Of a DNA stretch of 64,000 nt, positions 13,301-26,399 are shown piece by piece. Position numbers and translations under genes: made by a program. Source of the stretch: Steromphala cineraria. Taxonomy: Eukaryota; Mollusca; Gastropoda; Trochida; Trochidae. Where the stretch lies: assembly GCA_916613615.1 (NCBI GenBank), contig OU744728.1:29033450-29097449 (forward strand), read 5' to 3'. The number at the start of each line of letters is the position of its first letter. The stretch's first letter is position 1. The notes beneath the pieces are model-generated. The model had not been told where the DNA came from and did no database searches. It was given only the letters and a program-made list of their open reading frames with translations.

Positions 13301-16300
13301 CTTGTTCCCTGCGATAAAATACAGACATTAGCATATAGATTTATTTGGCTAGGTGGAATGTCTTAGGACTTGTACTCTTCGAAATGCACTAGTCCGAATT
13401 GCTAGTAATGTACAAGGACTAATTTCAGCCCCTGCTCATTCGACCAGTTTTGAGTACAGGTCTGCAGTGTGGTACCATCCATTACCAACTTCGTAGCTTT
13501 CTCCCTGCTAGAATACACAAAGATTAGCATGTAGATGTATTTGGCTAGGTGGAATGTCAAGTCCTGTGGTGCCCTCCAATACCAACTTTGTAGCTCCCTT
13601 CCTGCAATAAATACACAGTGGTCAAACTGCTCTTAATCTTTCCTGTCGAACAGGGGTTGTGGTTTGAAAATGAACCAGCCTGGTTATTTTCAGATCAAAT
13701 GTATGTAACACAAATGAACAAAGAGTAGGAACACCATTATCTACCCACCTTTCTGACATTTGAATCTTCATCTTGAAGACATGCAATCAGCCCCGCTAAT
13801 ACCTTTTCTCTGAAACGAGCAAACAAGATATAATCAGATCTAACTTTACACTTGTGTTTCTTTTGAATGATCTCAATACTGCTTGGCAATAGATATGTCT
13901 TGTGGCCTACATCTCAAATCAGGAGTGAGAAAATAGTCTGCTTTACTCACTTAATAGCAAGGCGAGACTGAATACGGCTACCACAAGCACTAGAGTACTA
14001 GAGCCCAAGTCGGTTCTCGAGTCCAATTTATTTGACTCAAGGACTCAAAAAGTGAAAGTCACTGTTACTAATTTGAGTTATTTGAGTCTGTTCGTAAGGT
14101 GTGAAGACAGGTGATAAATATTATGTCAAAACATGCTATATATTACCATGTTGAAATATGTGTTTATATTATCTAGGATAAAGAACAATTGCATCTGGGG
14201 TCAAGATAAAATGTTGGGTACTTAGGTCCGAGTCAAATATGACCCCTCAAGTACTAGAATCCAATTGTCTGGACTCTTGGAAGCCCTATCTGTGACAGAC
14301 AACAAGTTCACTTCAGTTCTGAGCAGTTCTCATATATAACTTTGAAGTGAGGAGCAAGTGTTACATTCAATCTGGTTTTAATGAGGTTCTTTATTCCACC
14401 AGGCACAAAGATTGAGTGAAAATAATTCCATACAAAAACAATTTCATGATGATTGACTGTTTCAATAGTTCTATGAGGAAAGTATTATTTTAACAACATT
14501 AAGGAGCAATAGCACGTTTGTAGGGGGAATATAAGGTGATGTCAGGAAAGTGAAAATGAATGGTTCAAATTGAAAGACTATGTATTATAACTAAATGAAT
14601 CATTAATAAATCAAATATATAATGTAAAGTTCAGCCATTCAATTTCTTTTTCTAACATAAAATGAATTAAAGGTGTTCACAAAAATGGCAGCAAATGGGC
14701 TTTATGTGAAACCTCATAATTTTTCTCTGATGAGTGGTTTTTGTAATGAGATTTTTGACACTATCAAAATAATACATTAGCATTAACATACAATTACCAG
14801 TTTAAAATTGAAAATATAAATTCTACCTTTGTTTGAGAACAGAGTACATCTGAGCATCATGTTTCATCAGATTCCCCAGAAGACTGCAGGTTCTAGATTT
14901 CACTGCTGTGGACTTGTGAGTGATCATCTTTATAAGGGGTTCAAAGTCACCTGGTGAAGAAAGGGTATGCATTGGTTAAATTTCTTAACAGCCTTTGAAA
15001 ATCTTAAATGTGCTCAATTGAAGATTCAGTACTCATCAGGGTTAGAAATAAGCACTCGTCTAGTAGCCCATAGCTAGGAAAAAAGTACTGGTTTAGTGAA
15101 AAGCAAAGGCTGGTAGTCCAAATGACTATAGTTGAATTTGAAGATAATATGAGCATGCAAATATATTTGGCTAAGTGGAATGTTGGTTAACTAGTTCTGA
15201 ATTTATTTGAACTATTAGGTGAGTTGGAGTTTTGTACCACATTGGCAATATTTCAGTTATTAGCAGCATGATTTGATTTGACAAAGAAACAAACCACAGA
15301 GGAATATCATCTTTCAACCTACCTTTCCCCTGGAAGACTGTTTTGACAAGAACAAGATGTTGTGGTGATGTACGCACAAGATGACTGCAGATTGTGATGG
15401 CATCGCAGATAACCGACATGGGGTTGTTGTCTTGAACTGCACTCACAAGGAACGGAGTTGCCTGGATCAAAACAAAAGTTACAGTATTCATATTGAACAT
15501 TAACAAATTTTTTATGAAATCAATCCCTCTTTTTTTCTCAATGGGGAGACAAATATCCCCTTCATGTCAAGTTGTAGACACTTGTTAATTCACTCCGATT
15601 ACTGTTAAAAGGCCAATTTTAATTATATGTTACCCTTTTATCTTAACAGCCACAGTGTTGTAAAACTATGCAAGAACCAAAAAGGAAGGCAATTTTCGGG
15701 AGTCAATGTAAATGACAGTTCTAAAACATACAGCTCTTAAGGATTTTTCAGGAAGATGATTTTGTCAATGTTTATCCTTACTCCTACTACTATCATTCTT
15801 CAAATGCTGCAACTATAAACTTGCTTCTTATGCTTGAAAAGGATTATGACCTTGACATAAGATACTAAATATAATGCAAATATCAAGGTCATATCGGAGG
15901 ATCCTAAAAATTTTAAATGAGTAGAGTTTCTACAAGACTTCTTCAAATGTTAAATTCTTCAACATTTGAATAAACAAATCACGAATTTTCAATAATTTCT
16001 ATGGACCTCTTTTCTGCTGAGATAAGCATTTTGATGGAAACAAACTTTTAATTTGTTAGGCAAGAAAACATCGAATCAAAATAACTTTTGACATAAACAA
16101 GAATTGATGGGCTCCTGTCACTAACCTTTTCACTTTTGACAGCTGAGGCAAACTGCTCCACAAAGATCCTGTTCCCAAGCACCAGTCTGGCTATGAGTCC
16201 CATAGGCGTCTCGAGATGCTCTCTGGTGAGGTACTTGACACAGCCAGCCAACAGTCGGGGCAGTAGCTCACTGGTGTACAGGCAGCTGGGGATAGTATGG

Positions 16301-19300
16301 AGATGTAGACAGTATGGTTATAGCTAGTGATGAATTGGGAATTATGATGGGTTGCCAGGGTGTCATAAATATTTGTAACAAATAGAGAATTGGTCTGTCA
16401 AAATGTGCACATATTAACAATATGTCACTACGTATGGTGTATAAGTTATCTCCCTTCCTAGTTAAATACAATACAGTAGAACAAGGATATAGCGAACTCG
16501 GACATAGTGAACAATCGGATATAGTGAATACATTTTTAAGTCCCGTCAAAAGGTTTATGGATGGCGGCCAAAGGTGAGTAGCGAACACCGGATATAGCGA
16601 ACTTAATTCTTTGGTCCCTTGGAGTTAGTTTATCCGAGTTCTACTGTACTTAAATAACATCTCTTAGTTTTTCAAACAGTAATATTCATGGGCTAAAAGT
16701 TTTTCTACTACAATATTTTTCAAAATGGTAAATTGTGATGAACATAAACAAGGAATATAAACTGACTGCTGTATTTCTGCTAGAAGCTCCTCATTAGCGT
16801 CAACAGCGAAGGGGAAGCAGCAGAGCTGAGTGATCTCCAGCAACATGTCCACAGCTAGTTGTTTACCTTCGGGGCCAAAACTGTGAAAAGAAATTAAAAT
16901 GTGACAAATTTCAAGACAATTGTAGTTTTCCAATGAAAGGAATCCCAAAATAAACCAATGAGTTCCCAAATTGGGGTAAACAATTCAAATCCATTTCCTT
17001 ACTTTGTATGATTAAAAGGTGTTCACACAAAAATGGCTAAATCTAGGTTTGCTTATTTAATGACACCATACTCTATGGAAGAGATTGAGTAACATTTTGT
17101 TGAAATAAAAAATTCGCTGCAAAATAAATGACAACAATAAAATATGCAAGTGAATCAACAACATCAGAAAAGAAAAGAGTAATAATATGAACTACTTACT
17201 TTGAAGCCACAATGGCTAGAAACTCTTTCCTCATCACATGGACGAGAGTCAACATCACCACGCTATCAGACGCAGCTAGGTTTGGGATACACTGGTAGGT
17301 TTCCTGTAATAAGGCTAGAGCTTTGACAACATATACTGGAATTCGTAAATCATGATAACTAATCTGACGATACACATATCGTTTTACATTCTCTGTACTG
17401 TGATACATATCGTTGACTTTTAAATGGCATATTTTACCTAAACAGAGGATTTATGAAATAAATAATGTCTTATTTTGTCAAAAACATTGAAATAGCATGT
17501 CCTGATGTGTATCGTATTGCTATGAGATATCGTGATACATATCATATTGTCACTCCTCTAAATAGGTCATGTTTTTTTGTGGATTAAATAGAGTTGTGAC
17601 GATGCAGATATGTGTTGATAGGATACCTATCTTTTGTTCAATCCAGGAAACTCCTTTACAATAGGTTAGTGGCTTCACCTGCAAATGGGTTAATCAAACA
17701 AGAGCCCTGTTTGAGTATTCTTAACTTTTTTTTGCACTTATTTCATGCAATCAAGTATCCTTAAGACGCCTACCTTTGCAAACACAGATACTGCCATCTG
17801 GAGGGTTGCCATCAGCCCCTGGGGTGAGACGAGGCCCCAGTCAGGGGGGGTGAACCCCGGGGTGTGTCCCTCACCCTCCCCCTCTATGTCATGGATGGGC
17901 ATGTTGGTCTCTGGGTGGGTCACCTGGAGAGCCTGAGCTATGCGGTGCCACAATGTGCCCCAGATACCACTCTCTATGTACAGCTGGGCTATGGGCACGT
18001 CAGACTGAAATAGAGTCAGAGAGTGAATGAGTTGGGAGTTCATTTCGGCCAATACTTGTGGGGAATGAATTAAACGTGAAAGTGTGATAGTTGTGTTAGC
18101 AAAACCAAACGATGTTACCTAAGTTATTGAATTTTTGTATAACAAGGAATAGTCCATATTAGACAATAGCATGGAAAAAGCAATGCATCTCCAGCATCAC
18201 TAACTGTGTGTGAAAATAGAAATGCAAACTTTAACTTGAAATTGTTATCAGTTTGAGATGTAATGAATTGTGCCATCTTCGTTTATATCAAAGGAAAACA
18301 ACATATATGATAAAAATCACAAAATCTTTTAGGGTAACAATAACAGTACCTGAGCTAGGAGCTCACACAGAAGAAGTAGAAGTCCATCCAGAACACCGTA
18401 GTCAAAGGGACATCTCACACAGATCTGTATGTCACAAATGATACATTTAATTACCAGAATATCCTTCCTATAACTCACTTGGGTAAAGCGCTCAAGTGTG
18501 ATCTGAACAGTAATATTATTTATCAAACGCTTTAGCTTGGATTATACATAATTCTATATCAAAATTGATATCATAGATTGAGGAAGACTTGTTTAAAAAT
18601 AGTCAGCATTTGCACATAATGTTTAAATGTCAAATTTCAAATCCTATTAATAGTAGCGGCTTTATACTGGGATAAATCCATTTGTCCGCCTCACGTTTGA
18701 TGTGCGGGACATAGGTAGCCAAAAGGCTAGGTTTAACCAGAGTGCATTTCAAACATCTCACTTGTGCCAGATCAGTGAAGACAGAAAGACAGGCCTGCAG
18801 CATATCCTCGGGCTGGACCTCCACCGACACCCCACAGTACACCATCTGGCTGAACAACAGGGCCGCAGCAGCCTGCACACATGCATTTGGGTAAGATTCT
18901 GTTCGGTAGCTTGTAGTGATAACTAATAGCTTTTCATACAAAATTGCTGTCTATTGAAATAGAAGTGTATTAAGATATTACACCTGATGTTTCTGGATGT
19001 TTAAAATGTTGAGGAAGAATATTTTTTAGACCAAACACTAATTTGGTATTCAAGACAATTTTTTTTAAAAGATCTTTTGTTATTCTTTACATATATGCCT
19101 ACCGTATGACTTGCAATAGTTGAATCCAGGAAGAAAGAGACCATCATTCCAGCTGTATCGGCAATACTGAAACAATGAAGTTACGAGTTTCTTATTATTA
19201 TCATAACAGTCACAATCACCATCACCGTCACCATCATCATTGTCAATGCTGCACCATTATCGTTATCTTCATCAACAACAACAGCAAGATCAACAAGATT

Positions 19301-19533
19301 GGGCTAGGACAAGGTATAGGCCCTATAGCTCTTTGAATAACCACAGAGTGGATCAATAATGAACATAACAACATAACAAGAACATCATCATCATCATCAT
19401 CAATACATCTTTATTTAGTGCTGTTTTCATTGAAGACCATGCTAAAAGTGTGCATAGAATGAAATAAAAAGAGTCATGTTTGAAAAGCCTCCCTAAAGAA
19501 ATGTGTTTTCAGCCTTGATTGGATTGAGAACAG

Positions 19534-19565
<32 letters not shown>

Positions 19566-22500
19566 AATCATCTGTTACACTCACACAGGAGGAATGGTAT
19601 GCAGCTGGATGATGATAGTACTCAGGACGTGAAGCACCATCTCTGTAACTGTGTTCACCTCCATATCAGCAACTTCCACCTATAACACAAACAAACAAAT
19701 AAACAAACAAACAATCATCTAGCATGCAAGGACATGGTTGTAGTAAATCTTTCCATATTAATATGGAATTTTTAAGTATTTTCCAGCATGATACATTTGT
19801 TACATAATAATGGCAAAATCATTAAATGTTAAAAGATACATTTACTTATTGGTCAAAGCCATCTTTGGGGCTGTACATAATTGCATGATTTTTTTATTAT
19901 GGAAATAAGAAATAAATCTAGGAACTATCCCTTACATAGATAACATGTTTTGTCAATGTGAATGTTTAATAAAGTAGTTGTATATCTAACAAATATCCTC
20001 AACTAGATAAAACAAATGTGTTTTTGTCAATACTTACTTTCCCCATCAATATTCCAATAAGAGATTCAATATGGTGGATGTTGTTTGACAGGAAAGTACA
20101 GAAGTTGTTGGAAGTTTGACAACAATTGTATACAATCTGAAACAAAATTGATATCATTACATTGACCCCCATTGAAAACAAAATGTCTTAGTCATCAACA
20201 ACCCTTTAAAACGTTTTTCTAAATCAGAGTAGAAAAACAGAGAACAAGGGCCACAACTCAATACTCAAAATAAACAATATTGCTTGCTTCTCATTTTAGA
20301 ACTCCATCAAGGACTTAGGTATTGATAAATTTGAAGTCATAGAAGAATTTTTTATCTAATCTCAGATTATTTCTGAAAAAGAGGTCCCCTTTGAAAATAT
20401 TTTTCGGAAAACAGAACAATGGCAAAATCTCTGTAATATAAGTGCATGTTTCTCATTATGAAACTCCATCAAGGTATTGATACCCTGAAGGCTCTAATCA
20501 AATTTTGGTTATCATAATCTTAAATCGTTTCTGAGGAAAGTGGTCCCCTATCATAATACCCTCAAACAGAGAGCAAAACATGGAACAAGGGCAATAACTC
20601 TGTAAAAATAATTGCAGGCTTCTAATTGTTTAACTCCATCAAGGTATTTATACTCTGAACACATACAACATAATCAAAACCAAAAGACAACCCTTTTCAA
20701 CACAGTCACTGGCAGGTGCTTAGGCAGGACATAGTGTTATAATGATGAATTATAAATTAAATGCACGAGACACAATGTCAAGATTACCTTGAGTATTGTA
20801 CTACAGCCTGCAGGATGTCTCAGTAACAGTAGGAATTCATCTGCCGAACCTTCAAACCCCTTGGCTGATAACTTATCTCCCAGGTAGTGGGCAATCTGAA
20901 ATTGGGTTAGAATCAAGAATGTAAAAAACATTTTTATCAAGTGTTACTTTTTAGCTAATAAAAGCTTATTTAAATTAGACAAGTCCTTTGCTTGTACCTA
21001 CACATTGGATGTTAAGTTAGAAAACATTTTATGAAGAGATTATATTTGCTAAGAAACCTATAACCAACCATTGAGCTTTACCCAATGTAAGTACAAGGGT
21101 GAAAGATCAGTAAATGTTCAACCTATATAAATGAGAGGTTAAATAATAGTACAAATCCAAAAATTCATATGAGGAATGTCATTACAATAGAGCAAAATTG
21201 CATGACTTGGTGCCTTTTTGGTACTCCTTGAAGAACTCTACTTTGCTTCAAGGCAGTAAATTTGAGTAGTATTCCAGCTTCTTGACAAAAATTTACTTTA
21301 AGGTTTGTCAGAATTTTTCTCTTTTACAACTGAACTAGGGTTTTTTATAACAGGTTCAGAACATTTCAGAGAATCCCAAAGAAAACCCATATGATGATTA
21401 TTACCCCGGTATGATGATCTCTTGTACCTGTTACCATACCATCATCCCCCTCCCCCCTTTCCTCTTACTGTACCATAACCCCCCAACAACTATCCCCCCC
21501 TCCTCTTACTGCACCATAACCTCCCCCCCCCCCTTCTTACTGTACCATCACCCCCTAAACAATCAGCTACATCTACTGTTAGGTCTATCACAATCTGAAT
21601 TGTATAGAAAAATGTTGACGCTATCTTACAAATGATCTAAGGATTCATATTATACGCACATAATTTACAGAAAGCCTGTAAGAGCCTAGTGAATTCATGG
21701 CAATGATGATTATTACTATGATCTGACCTTCCTCTTGCCGTCCACCCCCTCCTGAACACCAAGCAGCACGTACACCAGCGCCGCCAGACTGCCGGCCGAC
21801 AGGTTGATCATGTGTTCATACCGCTCTACTGCCAGCTCCTCGTTACCTTCTGCTAGGTCTGCAGATCATACACACATGATTCTTTAGAAATATTGTGAAG
21901 TGAAGAAATACTGATTGCATGATCACCAAGAAAGGTTTTGTTCTGACAGGTAACACTAACAGAAAGGGGACCTTAATAATGTGGTTGAAATTTTACAACA
22001 TATAATGTTCTTCTTTTTCATTTAAATGTTTTGATGAACTGGAAACTTTAACATTTAATTTTCACTGGTTTAAACATGACATATGTTTTTAAAGAAGTTG
22101 AGAGACAGAGTGATGATTTTTTGTGTTAAAATTGTGAGCAATTTTTATTCTACTATTAGATACGAATAATGGTACCAAAGAAGCGTTGATAGGTCAAGGA
22201 AAAGAGGGATTGAAAGAAATCATGGGGATAAAATATGGCAGCTTTCAAAACAGCTCAAATTGTGTCTGGCTTCCAGCTTGGGTGACCCTATCAGGAGCAT
22301 GTAATCTTTAGCTGGTATAGCTCTCAGTGTCAAGATCACTATTGCATCCAAACCACCACCACCACCACAGCATGATAAGATATTGAGTCAAGTGGTGATC
22401 TACATGAAGAATTGAGTTTAGGCAGGGTACAGAATGATGACTTTTCTTGAAATAATTATCACTCATGAAATAATGCATGCAACAATAAATTGACTACTGA

Positions 22501-25500
22501 CAGATAGGTCATAATCACCAATCCAAACTTGAGCTCAACTTTCAAAAACTTAGAATACAAGAGACTGAGACTTTTGTAAGAATAAATCTTCTATCAAGAA
22601 CATATCTGAGACATAGCCATACCTGTAAGTCTTTTAATGATGGGAGGATCTGCCTTGGTACAGGAGAGCAGTGCATCAATAGTGGCTGTGTGCTTGGTGC
22701 CGACACTGGAGAAATACTGGTTCGCGATGCCGAGACTGTTTCTGTCCATGGCCTCACTTAGATATACTATACACTGCAATGAGAAACAAGCATATGTTGA
22801 ATGGGAACATTTTCAGTACAAACCATGTTTCAATATCACTACCCATTTTCCATTATAATTCAAATATTTCCCCTCAAGACCCTGTCAAATCAACTTCCAG
22901 TCCACGATCATGTGTATCTTGGAAATTCCACATCAAAGATTTTCATTATAATGCCCTTATTAATACCCTTTCTTAATTATCATATATTTATTCAACAATT
23001 GTCCTGTAACCCTTCAATGCTTGACAACGAGACAAGGATATGTGTTGAAACGTTGCTAAACATGAATAAAGAAGTTGTCATCCATATATATTTCTCTTTC
23101 TTGTTGTCATTCCAACTTCTAAAATGCCCCTCGAAGAAGTACGAAACTTGAAACAAAACTTTGGTAATCTGACAATCAATCCAACTCCAAATCATCTAAT
23201 CTTTATGATCATCTAATCTTTCCGATCATCTAATCTTTATGATCATCTAATCTTTCCGATCATCTAATCTTTATGATCATTAAATCTTACCAATCTTTAT
23301 GATCATCGAATCCTTTTGATCATATAATCCTTTTGATCATATAATCCTTATGATCATCTAATCCTTATGATCATTAAATCCTTATGATTATCTTATCTTT
23401 ATGATCATCTAATCTTTATGATAAGCTAAACCTTATGATCTTCTTATCCTCATGATCATCTAATCTTTATGTTCCATACACATACCAGCAGAGTTTGTTC
23501 TCTGAGCCGGAGATCCTCGTCTATCTGTTGAGTCAGCAGTTTGGGAGACAGACCAATGAACTGGAGCATGTTGGATAGGAACTCTTGGACTCTGCAACAG
23601 AAACATCTTAAGAATCACAAAATGGTCCACAATGGCAAGTAAGTATATTTGTAAATTTGTATTTTTATCTTTTATGACACCAAATCTTCAAATTTGACTC
23701 TTTTTCATACTTAGTCAGTTTGACTAAATTCAAACTTTTCCGAAAAATAAAATTGTTAAAATATTAAAACTTAGTATCAAGCTGATGTCTCCTCTCCGTC
23801 ACAGTCTGAATGCAGCCAAACCTCGATAATCTGTCCACCGATAATCCGAATCCCGCGGTATCCGAACGGTAGCCAGCTGTAACCAAACTAATCTCTATAT
23901 AAACTCATTAAATGTTGATTCATTAATCCGTTGATTCAGGCTCCGAATCCAAATGCCAATTAGCTGTAACGGATTAGTTAATTATCACTATTTCTGCTTC
24001 ATTAATCCGGCAGTTCATCAAAAGCGTTCGGGTAAGTGATCAACACACTGATTGGATCGGCAAACTTCAGTGACAGTGGATTGACACGTGAGTTTAGCGC
24101 GTCGGTAGTTTGTGATTGTAATAAATTGAAATGTCTCACTTTGTGTTTCTGGAGTTTGTGATTTTAGTAAATTGTGTAATAGTTATAGATACATATATAT
24201 GTATATGAAATAAACTTGTTTGATATACTAAATACGTTCTCGTCTGTCTGTAGATTCAAATTGGAGTAACTCCAACAGCGGCAACTTGTTTGGTTAATTT
24301 CAGTAGTCAGAACGTTTCACTATCCACCATAGTGAAAAACGGAAGCGTTCGGATTAACGAGGCCTGACTGTACTTGCATGTTGCTGTAACCAGTTTAGTG
24401 CAGACAAAACCAAGTCATCAGTGATCCAATAGCTTCATTGTTTTTAAATAGCATTTAGCTGGGATTAGTATACCAAATGGTACAATGAAGATAGCCCCTA
24501 GTTACTGGTTCCAAAAGCTTTTCCCGACGCCTTGTGATTGACTAGAAGAGCTTGCGTCAGAAACAAAGGTGGGTTCAGTTAATATCTTTATAATTTATTC
24601 CACTGTCAATTTTAATCAGACTGCATTTTTTATTCATGGTAAAGGATCATAAAGTAAACCTTTACTTTCTCAAACATCTCAAAACAAAGTTTCAAGTTTT
24701 AAAGTATTTTGAAAATGAAAATGAAAAACTTACCCCTCTTTCCCAACTCGATCACTCCAACTGATCTCACTAGCAAAGTAAGCATTGACAGTGATTACAA
24801 GGTCAATTAGAATCTGCTGACACCATGGTTGCTGCAAAAAAAAGACAATGTTCGTTTTTGGGTTATAGCTATTATTTGAGAGAGAGAAATGCAGCTTAAA
24901 CGACTGAATATCTTTGACAAAATTTGATTGGAAAATGATCAGTTCCACTAAAAATTTGCTTCTAAATCTGAAGACCATGAATACTCAAACAACATCACAA
25001 CATACATTTATCATTCAAAATTTAGTTATTGGTTTTGTGCCACTGCTAGTTTTATTGCAGGGAGAAAGCCTGCAACCCTATTGTCGCAAAGTATTAAGGT
25101 TAAAACTGTGAGAATTGACTGGACTAGCAGAGATCAGAGAAAATATCAAAATTTGGAATATGAGGAGTGATTTTTTATAGTTTTATACCTTTCTCCAAAA
25201 TTCATGTACATGTTTACATTTAATGAAAACATGTTCAAGGTTTTCAGGTTATTTCCACAAAAAGGGCTTATATATGCATCTATCATTTTCATTTGCATCA
25301 GCATTTTTCTTGTGAAAATTGCTCAATTCATAAATCTATGTTGAAAGTCTAAATGTTTAACATCCTTAGTACAATTTCTATATTTTCTAACACAACATTC
25401 CATGACATATCTACCAGGTAAATTCAGTTGTTTCTCCCACTTTTGACAGACTTTAAGTAGCATGTCAAAACTAGCAAACTATGGTTCTCTACTGCAGACA

Positions 25501-25717
25501 AAGCTGCTAAGGCCCTGATGGGTTCTGAACCATGGAGCTCCCCATCCGATGATGAAAATACTATCCAATGTGTTATCCCACACACTTGATTGAATGAAAT
25601 GCCAGATTAAAGTGTACCTGTTTAACTTTCTGTTTGTCCATTATCTGTGTAAGAATCTCCAGCACACGACCAGGGACTGACATGGACTTGACGAAGGATA
25701 GGATCTTGCTCACATCA
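1396..25717 (-). CDS. STK36: STK36 exons 11-32: C-terminal helical-repeat region
   Basis: Exons: 25618-25717, 24734-24831, 23486-23591, 22623-22773, 21728-21858, 20788-20895, 20038-20136, 19585-19679, 19103-19166, 18762-18872, 18350-18424, 17774-18004, 17200-17303, 16767-16880, 16126-16285, 15323-15461, 14827-14950, 13749-13809, 12997-13126, 3110-3182, 2626-2722, 1396-1587. They encode leucine-rich helices of HEAT/armadillo type. Landmarks shared with vertebrate STK36 include [51 protein letters not shown] and LLALRSL. In vertebrates this half mediates partner binding. The 3110-3182 exon encodes SALGNLG and is the first exon beyond the DIRS insertion. Confidence 0.92.
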
Positions 25718-26367
25718 CTGAAAGTAGCATGAATAGTTGGCAATTAGGCAATTTTATTCATTTGATTTCAGTAGGTGAACAAGGTATGTATACAGTGGAC
25801 ACATATCAGCATTCATAAAAAATAGGCGTTTGGTCACTGTTGTGAAATATACATGAGAACTTTCCATTTAACATGGAAGAAAGACAAACCATATAAAAAA
25901 ATTTCCACATTGAAAAACATGCTTGACATTAGGCTGCAGGATTGATTAGAATATCTTGAAATCAATAAAAGCCCTGTACAGAAGACGGTACAGATCTTTA
26001 AACAAAGGCAATATACATGGTGCCTTAGAGTTCTTGCTTAATATTAGAGTTGAAGTATTTTTATCTTCTGAAACTTGTCAATGTCTCATTTTTCCCTAGA
26101 GTCTAAAACGACCCAACTATGCTACTACTGAAGATATACACACCACTTCAAAGTGACAAGGTTTGTGACGACCCTAAGAGCTGTCCTCAGTCTAGCAGCG
26201 CCCTCCAGCATTCCATCAAGCACCTGTGCAGCACTGCTGGTCAGTCTGGCGTCCAGCCTGGCTATGAACTTCTGGTCCTCAAGGTATCCGAGGGCAGCGT
26301 CGGGGTCACCTTCCTGATCCGTGACCTCCACTACCCCAACCCACTCATCCTCACTGTCAACCTCCTG

Positions 26368-26399
<32 letters not shown>

